NCBI RefSeq assembly: GCF_001715295.1
Contig: NZ_MDKB01000002.1
Span: 2,126,967 to 2,190,966, forward strand
Source of the DNA: Streptomyces griseus
Lineage (GTDB): Bacteria > Actinomycetota > Actinomycetes > Streptomycetales > Streptomycetaceae
DNA: 64,000 nt
Direction of reading: 5' to 3'
Each line of letters begins with the position of its first letter. Position 1 is the first letter of the stretch. The notes under the pieces were generated by a model. That model did no database searches. It had not been told where the DNA came from and worked only from the letters and a program-made list of their open reading frames with translations. Of the stretch, positions 52,649 through 61,910 are shown piece by piece. The translations under genes and the position numbers were made by a program.

Positions 52649-53596
52649 ATGAGACTCGGAGTCCTCGACGTGGGGTCGAACACGGTTCATCTGCTGGTGG
52701 TCGACGCGCACCCCGGCGCCCGACCGTTGCCCGCGCATTCGCACAAGGCGGAGCTTCGGCTGGCCCAGCTCCTCGACCGGGACGGCGCCATCGGCCCGAG
52801 GGGTGTCGACCGTCTCGTCTCGACGGTCGCCGACGCGCTCCAGGCCGCCGAGGACAAGGGGTGTGAGGACGTACTGGCCTTCGCCACCTCCGCCGTGCGC
52901 GAGGCCTGCAACGCCGACGAGGTGCTGGCCAGGGTCAGGGACGAGACCGGGGTGGCCCTCGCCGTCCTCAGCGGCGAGGAGGAGGCCCGGCTCACCTTCC
53001 TCGCCGCCCGCCGCTGGTTCGGCTGGTCGGCGGGCAAGCTCCTGGTCCTGGACATCGGCGGCGGGTCGCTGGAAGCCGGGTACGGGCTGGACGAGGAGCC
53101 CGACGCCGCGGTTTCGCTGCCGCTCGGGGCAGGCCGTCTCACGGCGGGCTGGCTGCCGGGCGATCCACCGGACCCGTCGGACATCCGGGCGCTGCGCCGC
53201 CATGTCCGCACCGGCATCGCGCGTACGGTCGGCGAGTTCGCCAGACTGGGGCCGCCCGACCACGTCGTGGGGACCTCCAAGACCTTCAAGCAGCTCGCCA
53301 GGATCGCCGGTGCCGCACGCTCCGCGGACGGGCTGTACGTGCAGCGCACCCTCACCCGCAAGGCGCTGGAGGAGTGGGTGCCCAAGCTGTCGGCGATGAC
53401 CGTCGAGCAGCGCGGGCGCCTGCCCGGGGTCGCCGAGGGGCGGGCCGGGCAGCTGCTGGCCGGGGCGCTGGTCGCCGAGGCGGCGATGGACCTGTTCGCG
53501 GTCGAGGAGCTGGAGATCTGCCCCTGGGCGCTGCGCGAGGGAGTCATCCTGCGCCGCCTGGACCACCTGCCCCAGGGACAGGTCTCCCTCATCTGA
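52649..53596 (+). CDS. Ppx/GppA family phosphatase
   Basis: The 315-residue ASKHA-fold protein has phosphate loops GVLDVGSNTVHLLVVDAH and VLDIGGGSLEAGYG, plus EEARLTFLAARR and VVGTSKTFKQLARIAG. The family hydrolyses polyphosphate or converts pppGpp to ppGpp; this short form, about 310 residues, corresponds to one of the two actinobacterial exopolyphosphatase-like paralogues and lacks the C-terminal HD domain. It likely leads the following isomerase and TetR genes. Confidence 0.9.
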   Translation: MRLGVLDVGSNTVHLLVVDAHPGARPLPAHSHKAELRLAQLLDRDGAIGPRGVDRLVSTVADALQAAEDKGCEDVLAFATSAVREACNADEVLARVRDETGVALAVLSGEEEARLTFLAARRWFGWSAGKLLVLDIGGGSLEAGYGLDEEPDAAVSLPLGAGRLTAGWLPGDPPDPSDIRALRRHVRTGIARTVGEFARLGPPDHVVGTSKTFKQLARIAGAARSADGLYVQRTLTRKALEEWVPKLSAMTVEQRGRLPGVAEGRAGQLLAGALVAEAAMDLFAVEELEICPWALREGVILRRLDHLPQGQVSLI

Positions 53597-53667
53597 GGGG
53601 CGTCCGGACCGCCATGGCCCTGGTCACTTTCGGCCGGGGAACCCCTGGTGCGCCCCACGGCTGCCCG

Positions 53668-53673
53668 TACCCT
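53668..53673 (+). promoter_or_regulatory. Putative -10 box (leaderless) of the isomerase gene
   Basis: TACCCT ends 6 nt before GTG 53680. Confidence 0.45.
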
Positions 53674-53679
53674 GTCAAC

Positions 53680-54504
53680 GTGGCAGAACCAGTGGTGCGC
53701 ATCCCGGATGCGAAGGTCGCCCTGTCGACGGCTTCCGTCTATCCGGAGTCGACGGCGACGGCCTTCGAGATCGCCGCGCGCCTGGGTTACGACGGCGTCG
53801 AGGTCATGGTGTGGACCGATCCCGTCAGCCAGGACATCGAGGCGCTGAGGCGGCTCTCGGACTACCACGGGGTCCCGGTCCTCGCCGTTCACGCGCCCTG
53901 CCTGCTGATCACGCAGCGGGTCTGGTCCACGGACCCGTGGGTCAAGCTCCAGCGGGCCAGGGCCGCGGCGGAGAAGCTCGGGGCGTCGACCGTGGTCGTC
54001 CACCCGCCCTTCCGCTGGCAGCGCAACTACGCCCGCGACTTCGTCAACGGAATCTGGCGGATGGCGGACGAGACCGACGTGAGGTTCGCCGTGGAGAACA
54101 TGTACCCGTGGCGCTACCGGGACCGCGAGATGCTCGCGTACGCCCCCGCGTGGGACGTCACCCAGGACGATTACCGCCACTTCACCGTGGACCTCTCGCA
54201 CACCTCGACCGCGCGCACCGACGGCCTGGCCATGGTGGACCGGATGGGCGACCGGCTGGCCCACGTCCACCTCGCCGACGGCAAGGGCTCGGGCAAGGAC
54301 GAGCACCTGGTGCCGGGCCGCGGTGACCAGCCGTGCGCCGAACTGCTGGAGCGGCTGGCCGGTACGGCCTTCGACGGCCATGTGGTCATCGAGGTCAACA
54401 CACGCCGCGCCATGTCATCGGCCGAACGCGAGGCCGACCTCGCGGAGGCGCTGGCCTTCACCCGGCTGCACCTGGCGTCGTCGGTGCGGGCCCCCCGCCC
54501 GTGA
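53680..54504 (+). CDS. Sugar phosphate isomerase/epimerase (AP endonuclease 2-like TIM barrel)
   Basis: The 274-residue TIM-barrel protein has YPESTATAFEIAARLGYDGVEVMVW, VLAVHAPCLLIT, TVVVHPPFRWQ, FAVENMYPW, FTVDLSHTS, AHVHLADGKGSGKDEHLVPGRG and VIEVNTRRA, with metal-binding Glu, Asp and His residues in the usual strands. The substrate is unknown. GTG 53680 is supported by a TACCCT box; the frame is open further upstream. Its stop overlaps the next gene (GTGA). Confidence 0.87.
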   Translation: MAEPVVRIPDAKVALSTASVYPESTATAFEIAARLGYDGVEVMVWTDPVSQDIEALRRLSDYHGVPVLAVHAPCLLITQRVWSTDPWVKLQRARAAAEKLGASTVVVHPPFRWQRNYARDFVNGIWRMADETDVRFAVENMYPWRYRDREMLAYAPAWDVTQDDYRHFTVDLSHTSTARTDGLAMVDRMGDRLAHVHLADGKGSGKDEHLVPGRGDQPCAELLERLAGTAFDGHVVIEVNTRRAMSSAEREADLAEALAFTRLHLASSVRAPRP

Positions 54505-55127
54505 CGGCGGACGCCACGGACGGCCCGGCCCCCCGGCGCCGGGGCCGCCCCGCACGCGCACCGGGAACCGCGGGCCCCGACTCCAGGACCCGGATTCTGG
54601 AGTCGGCCCGGGCCGAGTTCGCCGACCGGGGCTACGACCGGACGTCGATGCGGGGCATCGCCAAGGCGGCGGGGGTCGACGCCGCCCTGGTCCACCACTA
54701 CTTCGGTACGAAGGACGAGGTCTTCGCCGCGGCCGTCGAACTCTCCTTCGAGCCCGCAGCCGTCATCCCGGCGATCCTGGGCGGGCCCTCCGAGGACGTC
54801 GGCGAGCGGCTGGCCCGGTATTTCATCGGGGTCTGGGAGAACCCGGTCTCCCGGGCGCCTCTGCTGGCCGTCCTGCGCTCCGCGCTCACGAACGAAGCGG
54901 CGGCCACCGTGCTGCGCGGATTCGTGCTGCGCCGGCTGCTGGAGCGCATCGCAGCGGACCTCGACGTACCCGACCCCACCTTCCGCGCGGAACTCGCGGC
55001 CTCCCACATGATCGGCATCGCGATCCTTCGGTACGTCATCCGGGCGGAACCGCTGGCGTCGGCCGACCCGGAGAAGATCATCGCGTTGGTGGCCCCCGCG
55101 CTCCAGCGGTATCTGGCCGGCGAATGA
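54501..55127 (+). CDS. TetR family transcriptional regulator
   Basis: The 208-residue regulator has an Arg/Pro-rich N-terminus and the HTH TRILESARAEFADRGYDRTSMRGIAKAAGVDAALVHHYFGTKDEVF (about 33-78). The C-terminal domain fits the TetR_C_17 type seen in Streptomyces (PAVIPAILGG, VGERLARYFIGVWE). GTG 54501 overlaps the isomerase stop, so the regulator is co-translated with it. Effector unknown. Confidence 0.88.
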   Translation: MTADATDGPAPRRRGRPARAPGTAGPDSRTRILESARAEFADRGYDRTSMRGIAKAAGVDAALVHHYFGTKDEVFAAAVELSFEPAAVIPAILGGPSEDVGERLARYFIGVWENPVSRAPLLAVLRSALTNEAAATVLRGFVLRRLLERIAADLDVPDPTFRAELAASHMIGIAILRYVIRAEPLASADPEKIIALVAPALQRYLAGE

Positions 55128-55280
55128 CCGCCGTCCCGCCTGTGTGACCGCTGTGCCGGTCGCTTCACAACGATGTCGCGACTCGGTATCAGGCGCCGTC
55201 GTGGCCGGATATCGATGGTTGGCTGTCCGGGACCCGCGAGCCGGACAGCACGTGGTGAAGACGATGGTGGGAGACGAACC

Positions 55281-56543
55281 GTGACGACTCGGCACATACG
55301 CAAGCCGGACGGGTACGCCGCCGACGGCGCCCTGACCCGCCGAAGGCTGCTGAGGATGGCCGGCGTGGGCCTGGGCGTCGCCGTGGCGGGAACGGTGACC
55401 GCGGCCTGCGGTCCCGAGGAGGCCGGTGCCTCCGGCGGCACGGAGAAGCCGAAGCCCGGCGGGGGCGAGAAGGGCGGCGGGGACGCGTTCACGACTCCGC
55501 CGGCCGGGCGCGCCCCCCGTGCCCTGTGGCAGGAGCCCGCCGGGGTGGGCTCCCTCGGCAGCGACGAGGTGCTGGCGGTCGTGGGGGACGTGGTGCTGAT
55601 CGCCGACGACCCCTTGACGGCGCGGGACCTCGCCACCGGCGAGAAGCTGTGGTCGCTGCCGGGTGCCGCCCAGCCGGGTGCGCGGCTGATCATGGGTGGG
55701 GACACGCTCTATCTGGCCAGTGGCACGTACGACGGCGACCTCGTGGGTCTCGATCCGGCCACCGGCAAGGAGACATGGCGCAGCCGCCTCGACGGAGCGT
55801 ACGCCCAGCCCCGGCCCATCGGCGCTGACACCGAACGCGTGTACGTGCTGGCGGGCATTCTGGAGAAGGACCTCAGCTCCCGGCGGAACGTGATCGCCGC
55901 CGTCGACATCCGTACGGGCAAGGCCGTCTGGAACGAGCAGCGGGACGCCGGGACCGAGGAGTACGGCATCACCCCCACGGTGCTGGGCGACCGCCTCGTC
56001 TACACCGACCACCGCGAGAACCTGACCGTCCGCGACACCGCGACCGGACGGCAGCTGTGGACGAAGAAGATCAGCAGGTCCAACTGGGACAGGATCGCCG
56101 CCCACGACGGTGCGGTGTACGTCGCCGACGGCCGGCACCTGCGCTCGTTCGCCCTCGACGACGGTGCCGAGCGCTGGGCCCTGGAGACCGAGGAGTTCGG
56201 CACGTTCAACGGCCCGACCGTTCTCGAGGGCGTGCTCTACGCCTCGGACAGCGTCCACGCCCTCTGGGCCGTCGATCCCGCCACCGGCAAGCGGCGGTGG
56301 CACAACGCCGATCTGGGCGAGTTCTCGGTCCCGCTGCAGTTCGCCCAGGTCGGGGACACTCTGTACGCGGCGACGGAGTTCGACGAGAACGGCGGCGTCC
56401 AGGCCTACGACGTGCGCAGCGGCACCCTCCGCTGGACGTACAACGACGGCTCGGGGTCGGTAGACCCGTGGTACGTGGTCGCCGGCGGCAAACGGCTGGC
56501 CGCGCTCCACGGGCGACGCGTGCTGGCGCTCCCCGCGGTGTGA
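55281..56543 (+). CDS. PQQ-like beta-propeller lipoprotein, probably Tat-exported
   Basis: The 420-residue protein starts with a twin-arginine-like signal (LTRRRLLRMAGVGLGVAVAGTVTAACG) with lipobox TAAC (Cys about residue 48), a Gly/Pro-rich spacer, then about seven blades of the PQQ-like propeller: repeated motifs D-x-x-TGxxxW (DLATGEKLWSL, DPATGKETWRS, DIRTGKAVWNE, DTATGRQLWTK, DPATGKRRWHN, DVRSGTLRWTY). PQQ-dependent catalysis is unlikely; a scaffold role outside the membrane is more plausible. RBS GGGAG precedes GTG 55281. Confidence 0.85.
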   Translation: MTTRHIRKPDGYAADGALTRRRLLRMAGVGLGVAVAGTVTAACGPEEAGASGGTEKPKPGGGEKGGGDAFTTPPAGRAPRALWQEPAGVGSLGSDEVLAVVGDVVLIADDPLTARDLATGEKLWSLPGAAQPGARLIMGGDTLYLASGTYDGDLVGLDPATGKETWRSRLDGAYAQPRPIGADTERVYVLAGILEKDLSSRRNVIAAVDIRTGKAVWNEQRDAGTEEYGITPTVLGDRLVYTDHRENLTVRDTATGRQLWTKKISRSNWDRIAAHDGAVYVADGRHLRSFALDDGAERWALETEEFGTFNGPTVLEGVLYASDSVHALWAVDPATGKRRWHNADLGEFSVPLQFAQVGDTLYAATEFDENGGVQAYDVRSGTLRWTYNDGSGSVDPWYVVAGGKRLAALHGRRVLALPAV

Positions 56544-56687
56544 CCGCGCGGCGGCAGGGAACGGGCGGGGCTCCGGCCCTGCCCGCCCGCTGAGCATCCG
56601 GTCCCGCATTCCGGACAGGATGTCCAGATCTTGGCACGAGAGGCGTACGCTCGGAGGCAGTCTTTTCTGTCGAAGGAGCGAGCGACG

Positions 56688-58538
56688 ATGCCCCAGCTGA
56701 GGTCCCGCACTGTCACCCACGGCCGCAACATGGCGGGCGCCCGCGCCCTTATGCGCGCGTCCGGTGTAGCGAGCGAGGACATCGGCAAGCCGATCGTCGC
56801 GGTGGCCAACTCCTTCACGGAGTTCGTCCCCGGTCACACCCACCTGGCCCCGGTCGGCCGGATCGTCTCCGAGGCGATCAAGGCGGCGGGCGCGGTGCCC
56901 CGCGAGTTCAACACCATCGCGGTGGACGACGGCATCGCCATGGGGCACCAGGGCATGCTCTACAGCCTGCCCTCCCGCGACCTCATCGCGGACAGTGTCG
57001 AGTACATGGTGGAGGCCCACTGCGCCGACGCCCTGATCTGCATCTCCAACTGCGACAAGATCACCCCGGGCATGCTGATGGCCGCCATGCGCCTGAACAT
57101 CCCCACGGTCTTCGTCTCCGGCGGCCCGATGGAGGCCGGCAAGGCCACCCTCGTCGACGGCACGGTCCGCAAGCTCGACCTGGTCAACGCGATCAGCGAC
57201 GCGGTCGACGAGAGCATCTCCGACGAGGACATCCTCCGCATCGAGGAGAACGCCTGCCCCACCTGCGGCAGCTGCTCCGGCATGTTCACCGCCAACTCGA
57301 TGAACTGCCTGACGGAGGTCCTCGGCCTCTCCCTCCCCGGCAACGGCTCGGTCCTCGCCACCCACACCGCCCGCAAGGCGCTGTACGAGGAGGCCGGCCG
57401 CACGGTCGTCGAGATCACCAGGCGCTACTACGAGCAGGACGACGAGACGGTCCTGCCGCGCTCCATCGGCACCCGCGCCGCGTTCGACAACGCCATGGCT
57501 CTCGACATCGCCATGGGCGGTTCCACCAACACGATCCTGCACCTGCTCGCCGCCGCGCAGGAGGCCGAGCTGGACTACGACCTCGACGACATCAACGAGG
57601 TCTCGCGCCGCGTCCCCTGTCTGTCGAAGGTCGCCCCCAACGTCGCCCCCGGCGGTACGTACTACATGGAGGACGTCCACCGGGCGGGAGGCATCCCCGC
57701 CCTCCTCGGCGAGCTGCACCGGGGCGGTCTCCTCAACGAGGACGTGCACGCGGTCCACTCCGACACCCTCGCCGAGTGGCTGAAGAACTGGGACATCCGC
57801 GGCGGCTCCCCGTCGCCTGAGGCCGTCGAGCTCTGGCACGCGGCCCCCGGCTGCGTCCGCTCCGCGACCGCCTTCTCGCAGTCCGAGCGCTGGGACACCC
57901 TCGACCTGGACGCGGCCGGAGGCTGCATCCGCGACCTGGAGCACGCGTACTCCAAGGACGGCGGCCTGGCCGTCCTCAAGGGCAACCTCGCCGAGGACGG
58001 CTGCGTCGTGAAGACGGCGGGCGTCGACGAGTCGATCTGGACCTTCGAGGGCCCCGCGGTCGTCTGCGAGTCGCAGGAGGACGCCGTCGACAAGATCCTC
58101 CGCAAGGAGATCAAGGAGGGTGACGTCGTCGTCATCCGTTACGAGGGCCCGCGCGGTGGCCCGGGCATGCAGGAGATGCTCTACCCGACGTCGTTCCTGA
58201 AGGGCCGCGGCCTCGGCAAGGCCTGCGCGCTCGTCACCGACGGCCGTTTCTCCGGTGGCACGTCGGGCCTGTCCATCGGGCACGCCTCGCCCGAGGCGGC
58301 GTCCGGTGGCACGATCGCGCTGGTCGAGGACGGTGACCGGATCCGCATCGACATCCCGAACCGGTCCATCGAGCTCCTCGTTCCCGACGCGGAGCTCGCC
58401 ACCCGCCGTGCGGCCCTGAACGGCGTCTACGCGCCGAAGAACCGCGAGCGCACGATCTCGGCGGCCCTGCGCGCCTACGCGGCGATGGCCACCAGCGCCG
58501 ACCGCGGCGCGGTCCGCGACGTCTCCGGACTCCGCTGA
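56688..58538 (+). CDS. ilvD: Dihydroxy-acid dehydratase
   Basis: The 616-residue Fe-S enzyme dehydrates dihydroxy acids in valine, leucine and isoleucine synthesis. Cluster and Mg ligands are in SNCDKITPGM and CPTCGSCSGMFTANSMNC, with GHTHL, DDGIAMGHQGM, MDIAMGGSTNT-like LDIAMGGSTNTILHLLA and GRFSGGTSGLSIGHASPEAA. ATG 56688 has GAAGGAG 11 nt upstream; a TACGCT -10 like box at 56645-56650 would give a short leader. Confidence 0.97.
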   Translation: MPQLRSRTVTHGRNMAGARALMRASGVASEDIGKPIVAVANSFTEFVPGHTHLAPVGRIVSEAIKAAGAVPREFNTIAVDDGIAMGHQGMLYSLPSRDLIADSVEYMVEAHCADALICISNCDKITPGMLMAAMRLNIPTVFVSGGPMEAGKATLVDGTVRKLDLVNAISDAVDESISDEDILRIEENACPTCGSCSGMFTANSMNCLTEVLGLSLPGNGSVLATHTARKALYEEAGRTVVEITRRYYEQDDETVLPRSIGTRAAFDNAMALDIAMGGSTNTILHLLAAAQEAELDYDLDDINEVSRRVPCLSKVAPNVAPGGTYYMEDVHRAGGIPALLGELHRGGLLNEDVHAVHSDTLAEWLKNWDIRGGSPSPEAVELWHAAPGCVRSATAFSQSERWDTLDLDAAGGCIRDLEHAYSKDGGLAVLKGNLAEDGCVVKTAGVDESIWTFEGPAVVCESQEDAVDKILRKEIKEGDVVVIRYEGPRGGPGMQEMLYPTSFLKGRGLGKACALVTDGRFSGGTSGLSIGHASPEAASGGTIALVEDGDRIRIDIPNRSIELLVPDAELATRRAALNGVYAPKNRERTISAALRAYAAMATSADRGAVRDVSGLR

Positions 58539-58926
58539 CGCCCGACCTCCGGACGGCCCCGCCCCCCGGCCCCACGGGTGGGTGGGGCGTCCCTCACGCC
58601 GGCGGTGACCCAGCGCGGCGTGGGTGCCGCGGGGGAGCAAGCAGGGTGCCGGGCTCGCCGGGGACCGCAGCGAGGCCCGCCACCGCAGGAAGGTGGCCGG
58701 CCCCGCGGGGCATCGCCGCTTCTCCGAGCCAGGCAGCCGGAGCCGCCGGCGCACGCGCCAGGTGCCCGAACGCACCGGCGCCCGGCGCCGCGGCGGTCCC
58801 GAAACCGGCGGCCGCGAGATCCCGGAGCCGACGACGTCGGGGAAGACCGTCTCCGCACGGCAGTGACGGCGGCTCGCCCGCGCCACGCCCGACACGACCA
58901 CCTCCCGCCCGGGGATAATCGACCCC
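58539..58926. other. Gene-free spacer after ilvD
   Basis: The 388-bp GC-rich sequence shows no credible reading frame; open stretches here are Arg/Pro-rich. Its right end carries the -10 box of the next gene. No clear terminator was found. Confidence 0.5.
58914..58919 (+). promoter_or_regulatory. Putative -10 box (leaderless)
   Basis: GATAAT ends 7 nt before GTG 58927. Confidence 0.55.
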
Positions 58927-59463
58927 GTGAGCGAGAACAGCGAAGCGTCCGGCATGACCGCAGGCAGCGGCACGGCACCGGGGCCGCAGCCCGAACCTCT
59001 CCGTTTCTTCGGTACGACCTGGGTCGACCACGACGGTGGCTACGGGCTGCGCCGGGCAGGGGCCACCGCAGGGTCCCTCGTGGCGACGGTGGCGTCGTGC
59101 TTCGTGCTCCGCTTCGCGTACCAGGGGCTGGAGATCGCCGAGGTCGGAGACTTCGTCGGCATGCTCGTCGTGCTGATGTTCGCCGTGTGCAGTGCCATCG
59201 CGTTCCGCAAGACCTGGGAGGGCTTCGGCCGCCGCCCTGCGGACCCGTCCGGCGAGGACCGGCTGCGCGGCCTCAAGTCGATCGGCTTCATCGGCTCGCT
59301 GCTCGCCTACTTCTTTCGCTCCTTCACCGAGGCGCCGGGCGAGAAGCTCCGGCGTAGGGAGTACGAGACGGCACTGGCCCAGTACGCCAGGCGCCGCGCG
59401 ACCCGCACGGGCAACCCGGCGGCCCGCAAGAACATCAAGGGCAAGCGCCCCGGTCGCAGGTAG
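58927..59463 (+). CDS. Small membrane protein, unknown function
   Basis: The 178-residue protein has two strongly hydrophobic helices (about 48-66 and 75-93), a conserved-looking cytoplasmic region (FFGTTWVDHDGGYGLRRAG before TM1; RKTWEGFGRR, FFRSFTEAPGEKLRRREYETAL after) and a Lys/Arg-rich tail KNIKGKRPGRR. No family name comes to mind. GTG 58927 stands 7 nt after GATAAT, one of the best -10 matches in the window, pointing to a leaderless mRNA. Confidence 0.75.
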   Translation: MSENSEASGMTAGSGTAPGPQPEPLRFFGTTWVDHDGGYGLRRAGATAGSLVATVASCFVLRFAYQGLEIAEVGDFVGMLVVLMFAVCSAIAFRKTWEGFGRRPADPSGEDRLRGLKSIGFIGSLLAYFFRSFTEAPGEKLRRREYETALAQYARRRATRTGNPAARKNIKGKRPGRR

Positions 59464-60315
59464 ACGAACCCGGGCCTGCGCGCCGTCCGGCCCCGCCCCT
59501 CCGCCGTCCGCTGCCTGATTCCGGCTTGGCCCGGCTGCCCGGGGAGTACCCGGCGCCACCGGCCCGTCCCGCCGGAGCGGGACGGAGGTGGGGGGACCGG
59601 TCCGCTGTCCTGTTCTCGTCCTGTCGTCCTGTCGTCCTGCCGTGTCGTCCTGCTCCGGCTTCGTGCGTCCGGCCGGCCGCTTCCCGTGCGTTGTGCCTGG
59701 TTTCGCTGCGTACCCTGACGCCGTTCGCCCAGCGGGCCCCGCGTCCCTTCCCGTCGCGCCGCCCGCCCGGCCACCTGTTCGCCCGCCCCGGCTCCCGGCC
59801 TCCCGGACCTCCGGCCCCTGGCTGTCCGGCTCCCCGCCCGTCCGTCTCGCGCCCGTCCGGCCTCCTAGGCCCCCGACCCCCGACCCCCGACCGTCCCACT
59901 CCCCGCCCACCTGCCCACCGGAACGCCCGCCGCGTCCGCCCGCGGCGTTCGTCCGGCCATCCGGGCCCGGACGGTGGCAGACCGCTGGGCCCCGGGCGCC
60001 CTCTCCGCCGTTCGTCGCCACCTCGGCGTTCCGGTCCCCTGCCGTCTCCCTCACCCGGCTCGGAACCGGCTCGGACCCGGGCATGGACACATACCGGCCC
60101 TGCGGCGCACTGCCTCCCTGCCCGCACCCCGACTCGCGGACCCGCGCCCACCACCCCCGGGCCGCCCGCGTACGCGCCCGTGTGCGCAACCCCGTGTCCG
60201 TCGCCTGCGGCGCGGGGTTCTTCATGGCGTCCGGCCCGAGAGGTCACGCCCGGCCTCCCGTCCCGCGGACGCCGATCCCTTGACGCAGGGCCTGCCGCAG
60301 GATCATATTCATCGC
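59464..60315. other. Gene-free pyrimidine-rich tract
   Basis: The 850-bp tract has a marked excess of C and T on the plus strand, with short tandem runs of CGTCCTGT (59617-59640) and CCCCCGA x3 (59870-59890), and a small hairpin (59565-59584). All frames are open and low-complexity, none credible. The right end carries the promoter of the ABC genes. Confidence 0.6.
60304..60309 (+). promoter_or_regulatory. Possible -10 box of the ABC transporter genes
   Basis: CATATT lies 6 nt before ATG 60316; weaker than the others. Confidence 0.35.
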
Positions 60316-61098
60316 ATGATGAATTACTCGGATGCCGCAGAGGCGGGAGCCGTCGAGGCGCGCGCGCTCACCGTCGTACGGGGTGACCGCACCGTCCTGC
60401 GCGGCCTCGACTTCACCGTCGCGCCGGGCAGGATCACCGGCCTCCTCGGTCCCTCGGGCTGCGGCAAGTCCACGCTCATGCGGGCGGTGGTGGGCACCCA
60501 GGCCGACGTCACCGGAACCGTCGACGTCCTGGGCAGTCCTGCCGGCCATCCCGGCCTGCGCCCCCGGGTCGGCTACGTCACCCAGGCCCCCTCGGTCTAC
60601 TCCGACCTCACGGTCCGGCAGAACCTCGACTACTTCGCCGCCGTACTGCGACCCGGGCGCGGTCACGCGGCGTCCCGCCGGGAGGCAGTCATCCGCGCCG
60701 TCCGGGACGTCGACCTCGCCTCGCACGCGGATGTCCTCGCCGGGCACCTCTCCGGCGGCCAGCACAGCCGCGTCTCCCTCGCCGTCGCCCTGCTGGGTAC
60801 GCCCGAACTGCTGGTACTCGACGAGCCGACGGTCGGCCTCGACCCCGTACTCCGCCGGGACCTGTGGAACCTCTTCCATGCCCTCGCCGCCGAGCGGGGC
60901 ACCACGATCCTCGTCTCGTCGCACGTGATGGACGAGGCAGAACGGTGCCACCGGCTGCTGCTCATGCGCGAGGGCGAGATCCTCGCCGACGACACCCCCG
61001 ACGCGCTGCGTACCCGGACCGGCTCCGCCACCGTCGAGGGAGCCTTCCTCCACCTCGTCGACGAGGCCAACACCATCCGCGAGGAGCCGACCCGATGA
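60316..61098 (+). CDS. ABC exporter ATP-binding protein
   Basis: The 260-residue ATPase has Walker A GPSGCGKST, signature LSGGQHSRVSLAVAL, Walker B LLVLDEPTVGLDP and H-loop VSSHVMDEAERC, in the arrangement of the DrrA/NodI-like drug or lipid exporter group. ATG 60316 is followed at once by another ATG (60319); either may start. Its stop overlaps the permease start (ATGA). Confidence 0.92.
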   Translation: MMNYSDAAEAGAVEARALTVVRGDRTVLRGLDFTVAPGRITGLLGPSGCGKSTLMRAVVGTQADVTGTVDVLGSPAGHPGLRPRVGYVTQAPSVYSDLTVRQNLDYFAAVLRPGRGHAASRREAVIRAVRDVDLASHADVLAGHLSGGQHSRVSLAVALLGTPELLVLDEPTVGLDPVLRRDLWNLFHALAAERGTTILVSSHVMDEAERCHRLLLMREGEILADDTPDALRTRTGSATVEGAFLHLVDEANTIREEPTR

Positions 61099-61853
61099 CC
61101 ACCGTCGCCACCGCCGTGAGCCCCGCCCGCACTCTGGCCACCGCCGCCCGCGTCCTGCGCCAGCTCCGTCACGACCCCCGCACCGTGGCGCTGCTGCTGA
61201 TCGTCCCCGTCCTGATGATCACGCTGCTCCGCTATGTCTTCGACGCCGACCCGCGGACCTTCGACTCCGTCGGCGCCTCACTGCTGGGGATCTTCCCGCT
61301 GATCACCATGTTCCTGGTGACCTCCATCGCGACCCTCCGCGAACGCACCTCGGGCACCCTCGAACGGCTGCTCGCCATGCCCGTGCGCAAGGGTGACCTG
61401 ATCGGCGGGTACGCGCTCGCGTTCGGTACCGTCGCCGTCGTCCAGTCGCTCCTGGCAACCGCCATGTCGGTGTGGGTCCTCGGCCTGGACGTCATCGGAT
61501 CACCCTGGCTCCTCCTGCTGGTCGCCGTGCTCGACGCGCTCCTGGGCACCGCACTCGGCCTGTTCGTCTCGGCCTTCGCCGCCTCCGAGTTCCAGGCGGT
61601 CCAGTTCATGCCGGCCGTGATCTTCCCGCAGTTGCTCCTGTGCGGCCTGTTCACGCCACGCGACCGGATGCACCCGGTCCTCGAAGCCATCTCGAACGTC
61701 CTGCCGATGTCCTACGCCGTCGACGGCATGAACCAGGTCCTGACCCACACGGCCGCCACCGCCGACTTCTACCGCGACGTCCTGATCGTCGCCGGCTCTG
61801 CCCTGCTCGTCCTCTGTCTCGGAGCGGCCACCCTCCGACGCCGCACCGGCTGA
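61095..61853 (+). CDS. ABC-2 type transporter permease
   Basis: The 252-residue membrane protein has six helices and ABC-2 signatures: LRERTSGTLERLLAMPVRKGDLIGGY, FVSAFAASEFQAVQFMPAVIFPQLLLCGLFTPRDRM and ISNVLPMSYAVDGMNQVL. It pairs with the ATPase just upstream to form an exporter of unknown substrate (DrrB-like). Confidence 0.92.
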   Translation: MTTVATAVSPARTLATAARVLRQLRHDPRTVALLLIVPVLMITLLRYVFDADPRTFDSVGASLLGIFPLITMFLVTSIATLRERTSGTLERLLAMPVRKGDLIGGYALAFGTVAVVQSLLATAMSVWVLGLDVIGSPWLLLLVAVLDALLGTALGLFVSAFAASEFQAVQFMPAVIFPQLLLCGLFTPRDRMHPVLEAISNVLPMSYAVDGMNQVLTHTAATADFYRDVLIVAGSALLVLCLGAATLRRRTG

Positions 61854-61910
61854 CGGGCCGGTGCGAGGATGGCGGCAACGACGAGTACAGCCCCCCGGAG
61901 GATGAACCGC

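Noticed and set aside
55281..56543. PQQ-dependent dehydrogenase
   Set aside because: Blade motifs are present, but the active-site Asp/Glu and Cys-Cys features of quinoprotein dehydrogenases are not visible and the protein is a short lipoprotein.
54171..58973. Open frame of 1600 codons on the minus strand
   Set aside because: It lies antisense to ilvD, the propeller lipoprotein, TetR and the isomerase, all of which have clear family motifs; the minus frame is a GC-rich shadow.
58578..59357. Plus-strand frame overlapping the start of the small membrane protein gene
   Set aside because: Arg/Pro-rich without any motif; the 58927 frame has membrane helices, good codon use and a promoter.
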